Positions 1 to 6,558 of a stretch of DNA of 11,339 nt are shown here, one piece after another. Position numbers and translations under genes: made by a program. Under the pieces are notes generated by a model. It saw only the letters and a list, made by a program, of their open reading frames with translations. It ran no database searches and was not told where the DNA came from. Within the stretch, counting starts at the first letter, position 1. Each line of letters opens with the position of its first letter. Origin of the DNA: JAWKWH01 sp041582695 (GTDB lineage Bacteria > Pseudomonadota > Alphaproteobacteria > Rhizobiales > Rhizobiaceae); the NCBI GenBank assembly GCA_041582695.1, contig JBFIBB010000100.1:1-11339 (forward strand). The letters run 5' to 3'.

Positions 1-56
1 GAAATTTGGCTATGGGTAAATCCGATTTGGCTTCCGCAGGGAACGGACTGCAAACA

Positions 57-245
57 ATGGGTGCGCGATTCGGGATAATCGTATTGTTACTGGTGGCGAT
101 GTCGGTCGTCGTGTCCGGCTGCGGCCGGCGCGGTTCGCTCGACACGCCGTCGCAGGCGGCGGCTGAAGCGCGTGGCGAAAATCCGTCAGAGGAAACACGC
201 GAGCCCGAGGACAAGAAGTTCATTCTCGACGGGTTGATCGAGTAA
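57..245 (+). CDS. lptM: Small LptM/YifL-type outer-membrane lipoprotein
   Basis: This is a 62-residue lipoprotein precursor when started at ATG 57. A short basic n-region (MGAR) and a hydrophobic stretch lead to the lipobox V-S-G-C, so the mature protein would begin at Cys22 with CGRRGSLDTP. A small lipoprotein whose mature end reads C-G-x-x-G-x-L is the LptM (YifL) pattern. In enterobacteria LptM helps the LptD/LptE LPS-export complex mature in the outer membrane. The rest is a short acidic, disordered-looking tail. The frame is open upstream, with TTG at 6 and ATG at 12, but those starts add 15-17 polar residues before the signal peptide. ATG 57 gives a normal signal peptide, with an AGGGAA about 13 bases upstream. 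The gene ends 9 bases before lysA, so the two are probably co-transcribed. The LptM role is inferred from the lipobox region and position; the sequence is too short for certainty. Confidence 0.75.
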   Translation: MGARFGIIVLLLVAMSVVVSGCGRRGSLDTPSQAAAEARGENPSEETREPEDKKFILDGLIE

Positions 246-254
246 ATCACCGCC

Positions 255-1520
255 ATGAACCATTTCGAGTATCGCGAAGGCGTTCTCCACGCCGAAGACG
301 TGCCGCTGCCGGTTATCGCAGAAGCCGTCGGTACGCCGTTCTACTGCTATTCGACGGCCACGCTGACCCGCCACTACCGGGTTTTTGCCAAAGCGTTCGA
401 GGGACTCGACGCGCTGGTGTGTTATTCCATGAAGTCGAATTCCAACCAGGCGGTGGTCAAGACGCTCGCCAATCTCGGCGCGGGCATCGACGTGGTTTCG
501 GAAGGAGAGTTGCGCCGCGCTCTTGCCGTGGGAGTACCGCCCGAGAAGATCGTGTTCTCCGGCGTCGGCAAGACTGCGTCGGAAATGGATTTCGCGCTGG
601 CGAACCGCATTCACTGCTTCAATGTCGAATCGGAACCGGAACTCGAACTGCTTTCGTCACGCGCCGTTGCCGCGGGTGTAATCGCCCCGGTGTCGTTGCG
701 TATAAATCCTGATGTCGATGCCCGCACACACCGCAAGATCTCCACGGGCCGCGCGGAGAACAAGTTTGGCATCCCTTATGGTCATGCACGCAAGGTCTAT
801 TCCCGGGTCGCCGCGCTCGACGGTGTGGAGGCGGTCGGGATCGACATGCATATCGGCAGCCAGATCACCGACTTGCAGCCCTTCGACGACGCATTCGCGA
901 TTCTCGCCGAACTGGTTGATGTTCTCAGGCGGGACGGCCACGACATCCGCCACATCGATCTCGGCGGCGGGCTCGGTATTCCCTATCGCGAAGACAACCA
1001 GCCTCCGCCTTTGCCGGATGCCTATGCACAAGTGGTGCGCCGCCATGTGACCGAACTTGGCTTGAAGGTCATTTTCGAACCCGGACGGCTGATCTCGGGC
1101 AATGCCGGCATCCTGGTTTCGCAGGTCATCTATCTGAAGGAGGGTGACGAAAAGAACTTCATTATTGTCGATGCGGCGATGAACGATCTGATCCGGCCAA
1201 CGCTATACGAGGCCTATCACGAGATCAGGCCGGTTCACCAGAAGGCGGCGACAGGCCAGCGCATGGTCGCTGACGTGGTCGGACCGGTTTGTGAGACCGG
1301 CGACTATCTTGCGCTGGATCGCGATCTGCCGCGTCTGCAATCCGGCGATCTGATTGCATTCGGGACGGCCGGCGCCTATGGCGCGGTGCAATCGGGCACC
1401 TACAATTCGCGGCTTCTGGTGCCGGAAGTGCTGGTCAGGGGAGACACCTTCCACGTCGTACGCCCGAGAACTACCTATGATGAGCTCATTGGCTTGGACT
1501 CGGTTCCCGACTGGCTTTGA
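255..1520 (+). CDS. lysA: Diaminopimelate decarboxylase
   Basis: LysA is the cytosolic PLP enzyme that decarboxylates meso-diaminopimelate to L-lysine, the last step of lysine synthesis; its substrate is also the peptidoglycan cross-linking residue. The 421-residue length is normal for the family. It has the fold-III PLP barrel followed by a C-terminal beta domain. Visible motifs are the Schiff-base lysine in CYSMKSN (Lys60), HIGSQ at 199-203, the glycine-rich phosphate-binding loop DLGGGLG at 235-241, EPGR at 275-278, the active-site cysteine motif GPVCETGD at 343-350 (Cys346) and the C-terminal GAYGAVQSGTYNSR region with Tyr375. ATG 255 gives the usual N-terminus for rhizobial LysA and lies 9 bases after the lipoprotein stop. 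No strong ribosome-binding site is visible, so translation may depend on the upstream gene. Nothing in the protein looks damaged. Confidence 0.97.
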   Translation: MNHFEYREGVLHAEDVPLPVIAEAVGTPFYCYSTATLTRHYRVFAKAFEGLDALVCYSMKSNSNQAVVKTLANLGAGIDVVSEGELRRALAVGVPPEKIVFSGVGKTASEMDFALANRIHCFNVESEPELELLSSRAVAAGVIAPVSLRINPDVDARTHRKISTGRAENKFGIPYGHARKVYSRVAALDGVEAVGIDMHIGSQITDLQPFDDAFAILAELVDVLRRDGHDIRHIDLGGGLGIPYREDNQPPPLPDAYAQVVRRHVTELGLKVIFEPGRLISGNAGILVSQVIYLKEGDEKNFIIVDAAMNDLIRPTLYEAYHEIRPVHQKAATGQRMVADVVGPVCETGDYLALDRDLPRLQSGDLIAFGTAGAYGAVQSGTYNSRLLVPEVLVRGDTFHVVRPRTTYDELIGLDSVPDWL

Positions 1521-1557
1521 AAGGGATACGGCCGCCCCATTATCCGTTTGTTTATCA

Positions 1558-1573
1558 CGATTTTGCGAAATCG
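1558..1573. repeat. Small perfect inverted repeat after lysA
   Basis: The arms CGATTT (1558-1563) and AAATCG (1568-1573) are perfect reverse complements around TGCG. This could form a 6-bp hairpin in the 136-base gap between lysA and the TIGR02302 gene. No run of T follows on the plus strand, so it is a poor intrinsic terminator. It could be an operator-like dyad, a weak RNA hairpin, or chance. I saw no convincing -35/-10 pair elsewhere in this gap. Confidence 0.3.
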
Positions 1574-1656
1574 CCTCGCCTTCGCCGCGTTTGATGTTAT
1601 CTTGAACGCATGCAACGCCGCCCGAAAACGCGCATATTCACAGTGATCAGCCGGCC

Positions 1657-4185
1657 ATGAGCGATATCGCATCGTCTGCAATCCTGCTGGATCGCCTCAG
1701 GCGAACGCGCGGCTTTGCGTTCGCGGCGATGTTCGTAGAACGGCTGTGGCCGTTGTTGTTGCCGGTCCTGATCGTACTGAGTCTCTATCTGAGTACGGCC
1801 TGGTTCGGTCTGTTCCGGATTGTGCCTGATTGGGCGCGCATAGCTGCCGCGACGGTATTTGCCATCGCCGCGGTTGCGGCACTCTGGCCGCTCACCCGTT
1901 TCAGATTGCCTCGAACAAATGAAATCGACCGGCGCATCGAGGACATCAACCGGCTGCGCCATTCGCCTGTGAGCGCACAGAGCGACCGGCTTGCGGGCAC
2001 CCGCGATCCATTCTCCGAGGCGCTCTGGCGCGAACACAAGCAGCGCATCGCAAGGGGCTTGGGCCGGCTTTCAGGCGGATTGCCGAAAACCGGTGTGCCG
2101 GAGCGCGATCCCTGGGGTTTGCGCTCCATCGTGGCTTTGTTGCTGGTTACCGCTTTTTCCTGGTCTCTTGGCGCGGGTGGCGGTGCCGTTACCGATCCGC
2201 TCTACCGGCACGACTCGGTCGTTACGGTACCGCCGCGTGTCGATGCCTGGGTCACCCCGCCTGCCTATACCGGCAAGCCACCGATTTTCATGACGCAGCC
2301 GGCCCGGGCCGGTCAGAGTGTATTCACGGTACCTGCCGGTAGTATCGTCACGCTACGGGCTACCGGCGCAAACTCCGTTCTGGCCCTCGATTACACAGGC
2401 GCCGACGGTGCCGTACTGGGCATCGGTGCGAAGGAAGCCGCCGATGAGGAGAAGCCGGCGCAGCCGCAACAATTCGAGACCGCGCTGCGAACGGACGGAA
2501 CACTGGAGCTCAAGGCAGGCGACGAGGTGCTGGAATCGTGGACTTTCAGCATCGTTCCCGATTTGCCGCCGTCGATCGAATTTGCCGGGGAGCCGAAACG
2601 GGCCGTCAACGGTACGCTCGATCTCCAGTACATCATCAAGGACGATTATGGTGCGGCCAGTGCGCGGGCAATGTTCGAACAGGCGAAAAAACCTGACGGC
2701 GACGCCCGTCCACTCTACGAAGCGCCCGAGTTTCCGCTGCGATTGCCCCGGCGCGGCGCAAGGGTAACCGAGTACAAGACCAGCCGCGACCTGACCCAGC
2801 ATCCCTGGGCCGGTACGGCCATTGTAGCGCGCCTTGCCGCAACCGATGACGCCGGCCAGGAAGCCTTCAGCGACGAACGAAGTTTCATCCTTCCGGAACG
2901 GGCGTTCTCCAATCCTCTGGCTCGCGCCGTGATCGAACATCGGCGCATCCTGGCCCTCGACGCCAACATGAAACGGCGCGTTCTCGATCTGATGGAGGCC
3001 GTTACGCTGCGGCCCGAAGATACGTTCGAGACCATGGCGCATTATCTGGTGTTGATGTCGGCACAAAGCCGGCTGGAGATGGCCGTCTCCGATGATGAGT
3101 TGCGCGATGTCGTTGACTATCTTTGGGAAATCGCGCTCGGCATAGAGGATGGCGATCTGTCTGCGGCCGAAAGGCGGCTGCGCCAGGCGCAGGAGGAATT
3201 GCGCCAGGCGCTGGAAAACGGCGCTACCGACGAGGAAATCGAACGTTTGATGGCGGAATTGCGGGATGCGATGAACGAATACCTGCGTGAATTTGCCGAA
3301 CGCGCATTGCAGAATCCGCAGATGAGCCAGCAGATGCCTTCAACCGGACAGGAATTGCGTCAGAGCGACCTCGACCGGTTACTTGACCAGATTGAGCAGC
3401 TTGCCAAGTCCGGCGCCCGCGACAAGGCCCAGGAGTTGCTGTCGCAACTGCAGGAGATGATGAACAACCTGCAAGCTGGCCGCCAGAATGGGCAGCAAAA
3501 CGGCGAAGGTCAGGGCCAGATGCGCGAGCAGATGAACAAGCTCGGCGAAATCATGCGGCGTCAGCAGGAATTGCTGAACGAAACTTTCCGCATGGATCAG
3601 ATGCAGCGTGGCCAGCAGGGTCAGGGACAGCAGCGCGGCGAGAACCAGACTGGTCGCGAGCAAGGCGAAAACGGCATGGGCGGCATGACCGCCGACGAGC
3701 TTGCTGAAGCCCTCCGCCAGTTGCAGCAGGGCCAGGGTGAACTGCAGGGCGAACTGGGCGAACTGATGGAAGGATTGCGCGGCCTTGGCATCAAACCCGA
3801 TGAGAATTTCGACCAGGCGGGCCGTGAGATGGGCCGGGCCGGAGAAGCGCTCGGCGAAGGCGACAGCGAACGGGCGACCGGCAACCAGGGCGAGGCCCTG
3901 GAGGCATTGCGCCGCGGCGCCAACGACATGATGAACCAGATGCAGGCCATGCAGGGCGACAGCGACGGCATGCAGATGGGCGGTCAGAACCGCGGCGATC
4001 GCGATCCGCTCGGCAGGCCGCAGGCGACCACCGGTCCGGATTTCGGCGAAAGCGTCAGCATTCCCGACGAAATCGACGTGCAGCGCGCCCGCGAAATCCT
4101 TGAAGCGATCCGCAAGCGCCTCGGAAACGCGCTATCTCCGGATCTGGAAAAGCAGTATCTGGAGCGTTTGCTCGAACTGCAATAG
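1657..4185 (+). CDS. TIGR02302/DUF4175 family membrane-anchored Gln-rich protein
   Basis: This 842-residue protein matches the alphaproteobacterial TIGR02302 (DUF4175) family in size and layout; its function is unknown. The N-terminus has two hydrophobic segments (about residues 31-53 and 60-78), then a basic, probably cytoplasmic stretch, and a third segment at about 154-172. The rest should lie outside the inner membrane. Residues 180-420 look beta-rich with several proline-containing strands. Residues 430-560 are charged and helical, probably coiled coil. Residues 549-710 are very rich in Gln, Gly, Met and Glu, with runs such as GQQNGEGQGQ. The last part (796-842) starts FGESVSIPDE and ends in a helical Glu/Leu-rich segment. 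The long extracytoplasmic body suggests a scaffold or envelope role, but that is inference. It follows lysA by 136 bases and converges with the response-regulator gene. ATG 1657 gives the normal family N-terminus; no strong ribosome-binding site is seen. Confidence 0.9.
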   Translation: MSDIASSAILLDRLRRTRGFAFAAMFVERLWPLLLPVLIVLSLYLSTAWFGLFRIVPDWARIAAATVFAIAAVAALWPLTRFRLPRTNEIDRRIEDINRLRHSPVSAQSDRLAGTRDPFSEALWREHKQRIARGLGRLSGGLPKTGVPERDPWGLRSIVALLLVTAFSWSLGAGGGAVTDPLYRHDSVVTVPPRVDAWVTPPAYTGKPPIFMTQPARAGQSVFTVPAGSIVTLRATGANSVLALDYTGADGAVLGIGAKEAADEEKPAQPQQFETALRTDGTLELKAGDEVLESWTFSIVPDLPPSIEFAGEPKRAVNGTLDLQYIIKDDYGAASARAMFEQAKKPDGDARPLYEAPEFPLRLPRRGARVTEYKTSRDLTQHPWAGTAIVARLAATDDAGQEAFSDERSFILPERAFSNPLARAVIEHRRILALDANMKRRVLDLMEAVTLRPEDTFETMAHYLVLMSAQSRLEMAVSDDELRDVVDYLWEIALGIEDGDLSAAERRLRQAQEELRQALENGATDEEIERLMAELRDAMNEYLREFAERALQNPQMSQQMPSTGQELRQSDLDRLLDQIEQLAKSGARDKAQELLSQLQEMMNNLQAGRQNGQQNGEGQGQMREQMNKLGEIMRRQQELLNETFRMDQMQRGQQGQGQQRGENQTGREQGENGMGGMTADELAEALRQLQQGQGELQGELGELMEGLRGLGIKPDENFDQAGREMGRAGEALGEGDSERATGNQGEALEALRRGANDMMNQMQAMQGDSDGMQMGGQNRGDRDPLGRPQATTGPDFGESVSIPDEIDVQRAREILEAIRKRLGNALSPDLEKQYLERLLELQ

Positions 4186-4189
4186 AGCC

Positions 4190-4206
4190 GGACCCGAAGC
4201 GGGCCC
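4190..4206. terminator. Possible weak bidirectional terminator hairpin
   Basis: GGACCCG (4190-4196) and CGGGCCC (4200-4206) can pair with one A-C mismatch around a 3-base loop. The hairpin lies in the 28-base space between two convergent stop codons (TIGR02302 gene and response-regulator gene), where a shared terminator would be expected. There is no good T tract on either side, so the call is tentative. Confidence 0.35.
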
Positions 4207-4213
4207 ACTCTTG

Positions 4214-4579
4214 CTATGCTAGCAACGCCTGTTCCACCGATCTCCGCAGTTCCGTAAGTGTGAACGGCTTGGCAATCACATCGATGATGACGTCCTGCAG
4301 ATCGGCAGCGCGCTCGCGCTGCTCTGCATAACCGGTCATCAGCAGGATTTTCAGGTCCGGATGCGACGATGCGGCCTTCTTGGCCATCTCGATGCCGTCC
4401 ATCACCGGCATGCGAATATCCGACAGTACCAGGCTGTAATCGCCACGGGCGGCGTTGACCCGCTCCAGCCCGCTGTCGCCGTCATCGGCTGTATCGACAG
4501 TATGACCGGAGGCGCGCAGGGCGCGGGCGGTGAAGTCACGCACCGATTCGTCGTCCTCGACAACAAGAATTTTCGCCAT
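4214..4579 (-). CDS. cpdR: CpdR-like single-domain response regulator
   Basis: This 121-residue protein is a stand-alone receiver domain with no output domain. It has the acidic pocket EDD at 8-10, the phosphoacceptor Asp54 in LSDIRMP, Thr82 in MTGYA and Lys104 in AKPF. The pattern MTGYAEQRERA followed by DVIAKPFTL resembles the CpdR group of alphaproteobacteria. In Caulobacter, unphosphorylated CpdR localises the ClpXP protease and promotes turnover of cell-cycle proteins including CtrA; phosphorylation comes through the CckA-ChpT relay. I am sure of the receiver domain and about 60% sure of the CpdR assignment. The frame stays open to an ATG at 4705, but that start would overlap hpt by about 100 bases and add a foreign-looking N-terminus. 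ATG 4579 gives the canonical MAKILVVEDD start with GGGAA 4 bases upstream. It lies 26 bases after the hpt stop, so it is probably in one operon with hpt. Confidence 0.93.
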   Translation of the reverse strand: MAKILVVEDDESVRDFTARALRASGHTVDTADDGDSGLERVNAARGDYSLVLSDIRMPVMDGIEMAKKAASSHPDLKILLMTGYAEQRERAADLQDVIIDVIAKPFTLTELRRSVEQALLA

Positions 4580-4605
4580 GTTTTTCCCGTTACCAATATC
4601 GCCGG

Positions 4606-5154
4606 TCAATGGCCGGCATCCCCCTTGACGACGCCCACATAAGGCAGTTCGCGAAATGCGTGGCCGACATCCATGCCGTAGCCCACCACGAAATAATCCG
4701 GACAATCGAAGCCGACATAATCGGGTTCTATGTCGCTCGTTCGGCGCATTCGCTTGTCGAGCAGCACAGCGATCGAAACGCTGGCAGCGCCGCGCGACAG
4801 CATTAGTTCGCGCGCGAATTTAAGCGTTTTGCCCGATTCCAGGATGTCATCGACGAGAAGCAGGTTCCGGCCTTTGACGTCGCTGTCGATATCGCGGATG
4901 AGCTTGATTTCGCCGCTGGTCGTGCCGGCTCCGTAGCTCGATATCATGATGAATTCGACATCGGGCTCGGCGCCTGCATCGTGCATGGCCCTGATCAGGT
5001 CTGCGGCGAAGATGAATGAGCCTTTCAAAACGGAGATGACCAGCAGACCGTCACCCGCTTTCTCCGCGATCTCTTTTGCCAGTTCCAGATTGCGCCTTGC
5101 GATGGCGGAAGCTGCGAACAGGACCTCGATTTGCTTGCCCCTGACGACCGGCAT
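4606..5154 (-). CDS. hpt: Hypoxanthine phosphoribosyltransferase
   Basis: This cytosolic purine-salvage enzyme transfers ribose-5-phosphate from PRPP to hypoxanthine, and usually guanine, to give IMP or GMP. At 182 residues it is the normal bacterial size. Visible family motifs are SVLKGSFIFAADL at 41-53 (pyrophosphate loop region), SSYGAGTTSGEIK at 72-84 (flexible catalytic loop), the PRPP-binding motif LLLVDDILESGKTL at 98-111 with the acidic pair Asp102-Asp103, LLDK at 131-134, and the C-terminal PDYFVVGYGMDVGHAFRELP segment at 152-171. Its ATG overlaps the upstream TGA by one base (TGATG), pointing to translational coupling with the membrane-protein gene before it. The response-regulator gene follows 26 bases later. 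All catalytic features look intact. Confidence 0.96.
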   Translation of the reverse strand: MPVVRGKQIEVLFAASAIARRNLELAKEIAEKAGDGLLVISVLKGSFIFAADLIRAMHDAGAEPDVEFIMISSYGAGTTSGEIKLIRDIDSDVKGRNLLLVDDILESGKTLKFARELMLSRGAASVSIAVLLDKRMRRTSDIEPDYVGFDCPDYFVVGYGMDVGHAFRELPYVGVVKGDAGH

Positions 5155-5783
5155 CAGTTGCCGCCCTGCATGATTACTTTCACGTTCTCGACTCCTGCTT
5201 CCGGCGCGCCCAGCCTGCTCGAAAACACGTAGCGCCCGCCGGCAACGATCATTTCGGTTCCACCAGCAATTCGGTACCGCGTGATCGATCCGTCGACAAG
5301 CTTTACCTGTATGATGAGATCGGGCAGCGCCAGCATTTCGGAACCGTTGTTGGCAACGGAGCCGTCAACCAGGAGAAAGGCCTGCCCGCCGCGTTTTTCG
5401 ATGCTCGAATGCACATGCTCGATCGTTAGCGGATTGGGCTGCACGGATGCGGTTCGAACGCCGCCCGCAGGCATCAGCGAATGCCCACCTGATATCCAGA
5501 ACGCACCGACTACCAGCAGTGCGCCGATCAGCCAGAAAGCGGGTCCCGCACTGTCGGTTCGGCTATCTCCGTTGTCGCCCGTAAATACGTCGAGGCTGAA
5601 TGGGGAAGCATCTTCGGCGGCGGCCTCACAGATTGTGCGATCGAGTTTCTGGTAACGGCCGACCACCGTCTCGTACTCCGCCTCCACGACATCTCGGTCG
5701 CTGGCGAAATCGATCCCGCTGCGATTGGTCCGTTGCGTCAAAATCTCGCCCGAAACGGGGCGTGAAACGGGTTCACGGGCCAT
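5154..5783 (-). CDS. Single-pass membrane protein with DUF3426-like C-terminal domain
   Basis: This 209-residue protein has an N-terminal hydrophilic part (1-80, presumably cytoplasmic), one hydrophobic segment at about 82-98 (PAFWLIGALLVVGAFWI) and a C-terminal part of about 110 residues, presumably periplasmic. The C-terminal half (about 118-206) has the alternating pattern of DUF3426-type domains: FLLVDGSVANNGSEMLALP, then a strand ending in RYRIAGGTEMI, then a Gly/Phe turn and a closing strand. Rhizobial relatives that I recall at this position usually start with an MJ0042-type zinc ribbon with two CxxC pairs. None is present here: the only cysteine is Cys52, and the frame upstream of ATG 5783 reaches a stop within nine codons. 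AAAGGA lies about 12 bases before the start. It overlaps hpt by one base and diverges from ftsE. Function unknown; the domain call is by eye. Confidence 0.85.
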   Translation of the reverse strand: MAREPVSRPVSGEILTQRTNRSGIDFASDRDVVEAEYETVVGRYQKLDRTICEAAAEDASPFSLDVFTGDNGDSRTDSAGPAFWLIGALLVVGAFWISGGHSLMPAGGVRTASVQPNPLTIEHVHSSIEKRGGQAFLLVDGSVANNGSEMLALPDLIIQVKLVDGSITRYRIAGGTEMIVAGGRYVFSSRLGAPEAGVENVKVIMQGGN

Positions 5784-5821
5784 TTCGTCGTGGCATCCTT
5801 TTGCAAATCACATTTAGGGGG

Positions 5822-5838
5822 TAAACCGAAATGGTTAA
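5822..5838 (-). promoter_or_regulatory. Candidate CtrA box in the divergent ftsE control region
   Basis: The plus strand reads TAAACCgaaatGGTTAA. On the minus strand this is TTAACCATTTCGGTTTA, which begins with TTAACCAT, the 8-mer reported as the CtrA-binding form in Sinorhizobium and relatives. The 17-mer is also a near-perfect dyad: the outer arms TAAACC and GGTTAA differ from exact reverse complements at one base. It sits in the only intergenic space (5784-5898) that can hold promoters for both ftsE and the leftward unit ending in the CpdR-like gene. A TAAATG about 16 bases downstream on the minus strand could serve as a -10 element, but this is weak. I saw no other exact TTAACCAT in the window. 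Confidence 0.45.
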
Positions 5839-5884
5839 TGCTTCGCGACCGGTCCGCCGACGCGACAGGATGCGCAATACGCTC

Positions 5885-5892
5885 GGAAGGGG
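5885..5892 (+). promoter_or_regulatory. Ribosome-binding site fixing the TTG start of ftsE
   Basis: GGAAGGGG lies 6 bases before TTG 5899. There is no ATG or GTG nearby that would give the conserved FtsE N-terminus MIRFENVGLRYG. The strong purine-rich site therefore supports a real TTG initiation codon. Confidence 0.75.
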
Positions 5893-5898
5893 CTCACA

Positions 5899-6558
5899 TT
5901 GATTCGCTTCGAAAACGTCGGACTGCGCTACGGCATGGGCCCGGAAATCCTGCGCGATATCTCGTTTCATCTTCCCGAGCGTTCCTTCCAGTTTCTCTCC
6001 GGCCCATCCGGCGCCGGCAAGACGACGTTGTTGAAGCTGCTGTTCATGTCGCTGAAACCAACGCGCGGTCTCATAACGGTGTTCGGCAAGGATCGGGCGC
6101 GAATCACCAGGAAGGAGCTTCCGGCACTCCGGCGGCGCATCGGTGTTGTCTTTCAGGATTTCCGTCTGCTGGACCACATGACGACCTACGAGAATGTGGC
6201 CCTGCCGCTGCGCGTTCGCGGGCGCGAGGAGAGCGACTACCGCAACGACGTGCTGGAACTGCTCAAGTGGGTCGGCCTCGGAGAGCGCGCCCATGTTCTG
6301 CCGCCGGTATTGTCGGGCGGCGAGAAACAGCGTGCGGCTATTGCCCGCGCGCTGATCGAACAGCCCGAGATTCTGCTTGCCGATGAGCCGACCGGTAATG
6401 TCGATCCACCGCTGGCCCGGCGCCTGCTTCGCCTGTTCATCGAACTTAACCGCTCCGGTACGGCGGTCGTCATTGCCACGCACGATCTGGCGTTGATGGA
6501 CCAGGTGGACGCCCGTCGCATGATATTGGCAAACGGGAGGCTCGACATTTATGAGTGA
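5899..6558 (+). CDS. ftsE: Cell division ATP-binding protein FtsE
   Basis: FtsE is the ATPase of the FtsEX complex on the inner face of the cytoplasmic membrane. FtsEX does not act as a classical transporter; it couples ATP hydrolysis to periplasmic peptidoglycan hydrolase activation at the division site. The 219 residues contain the Walker A motif GPSGAGKT (35-42), Q-loop Gln86 in FQDFRLLDH, ABC signature LSGGEKQR (138-145), Walker B ILLADEPTGNVD (158-169) and switch His195 in IATHD. The RLLDHMTTYENVALPLRV segment is typical of FtsE. Translation starts at TTG 5899, supported by GGAAGGGG 6 bases upstream and by the conserved first residues MIRFENVGLRYG. The gene overlaps ftsX by 8 bases, so the two are translationally coupled. 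A candidate CtrA box lies about 60 bases upstream. Confidence 0.97.
   Translation: MIRFENVGLRYGMGPEILRDISFHLPERSFQFLSGPSGAGKTTLLKLLFMSLKPTRGLITVFGKDRARITRKELPALRRRIGVVFQDFRLLDHMTTYENVALPLRVRGREESDYRNDVLELLKWVGLGERAHVLPPVLSGGEKQRAAIARALIEQPEILLADEPTGNVDPPLARRLLRLFIELNRSGTAVVIATHDLALMDQVDARRMILANGRLDIYE

Noticed and set aside
1..56. Tail of an upstream gene, such as argH
   Set aside because: A frame ending in TAA at 17-19 is possible, but the few visible codons (KFGYG) do not identify any product, so no feature is called.
1521..1656. Promoter for the TIGR02302 gene in the gap after lysA
   Set aside because: I tried several TTG-type -35 candidates, but none had a reasonable -10 at 16-18 bases; only a small inverted repeat is reported.
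2353..3066. Minus-strand open frame of 237 residues inside the TIGR02302 gene
   Set aside because: The plus-strand gene is intact through this region and fits its family; the antisense product shows no motif.
3301..3780. Repetitive CAG/GGC-rich stretch as a tandem DNA repeat or CRISPR-like array
   Set aside because: The repetition comes from Gln/Gly/Glu codons in a low-complexity protein segment. There is no fixed repeat unit or spacer pattern.
4580..4705. Longer N-terminus for the response regulator, starting at 4705
   Set aside because: It would overlap hpt by about 100 bases and add an Arg/Gly-rich stretch. ATG 4579 gives the standard receiver start with a nearby ribosome-binding site.
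5901..5905. GATTC (a GANTC methylation site) at the ftsE start as a cell-cycle signal
   Set aside because: GATTC occurs at several other places in the window, including inside genes and after ftsX, so a single copy here carries little weight.
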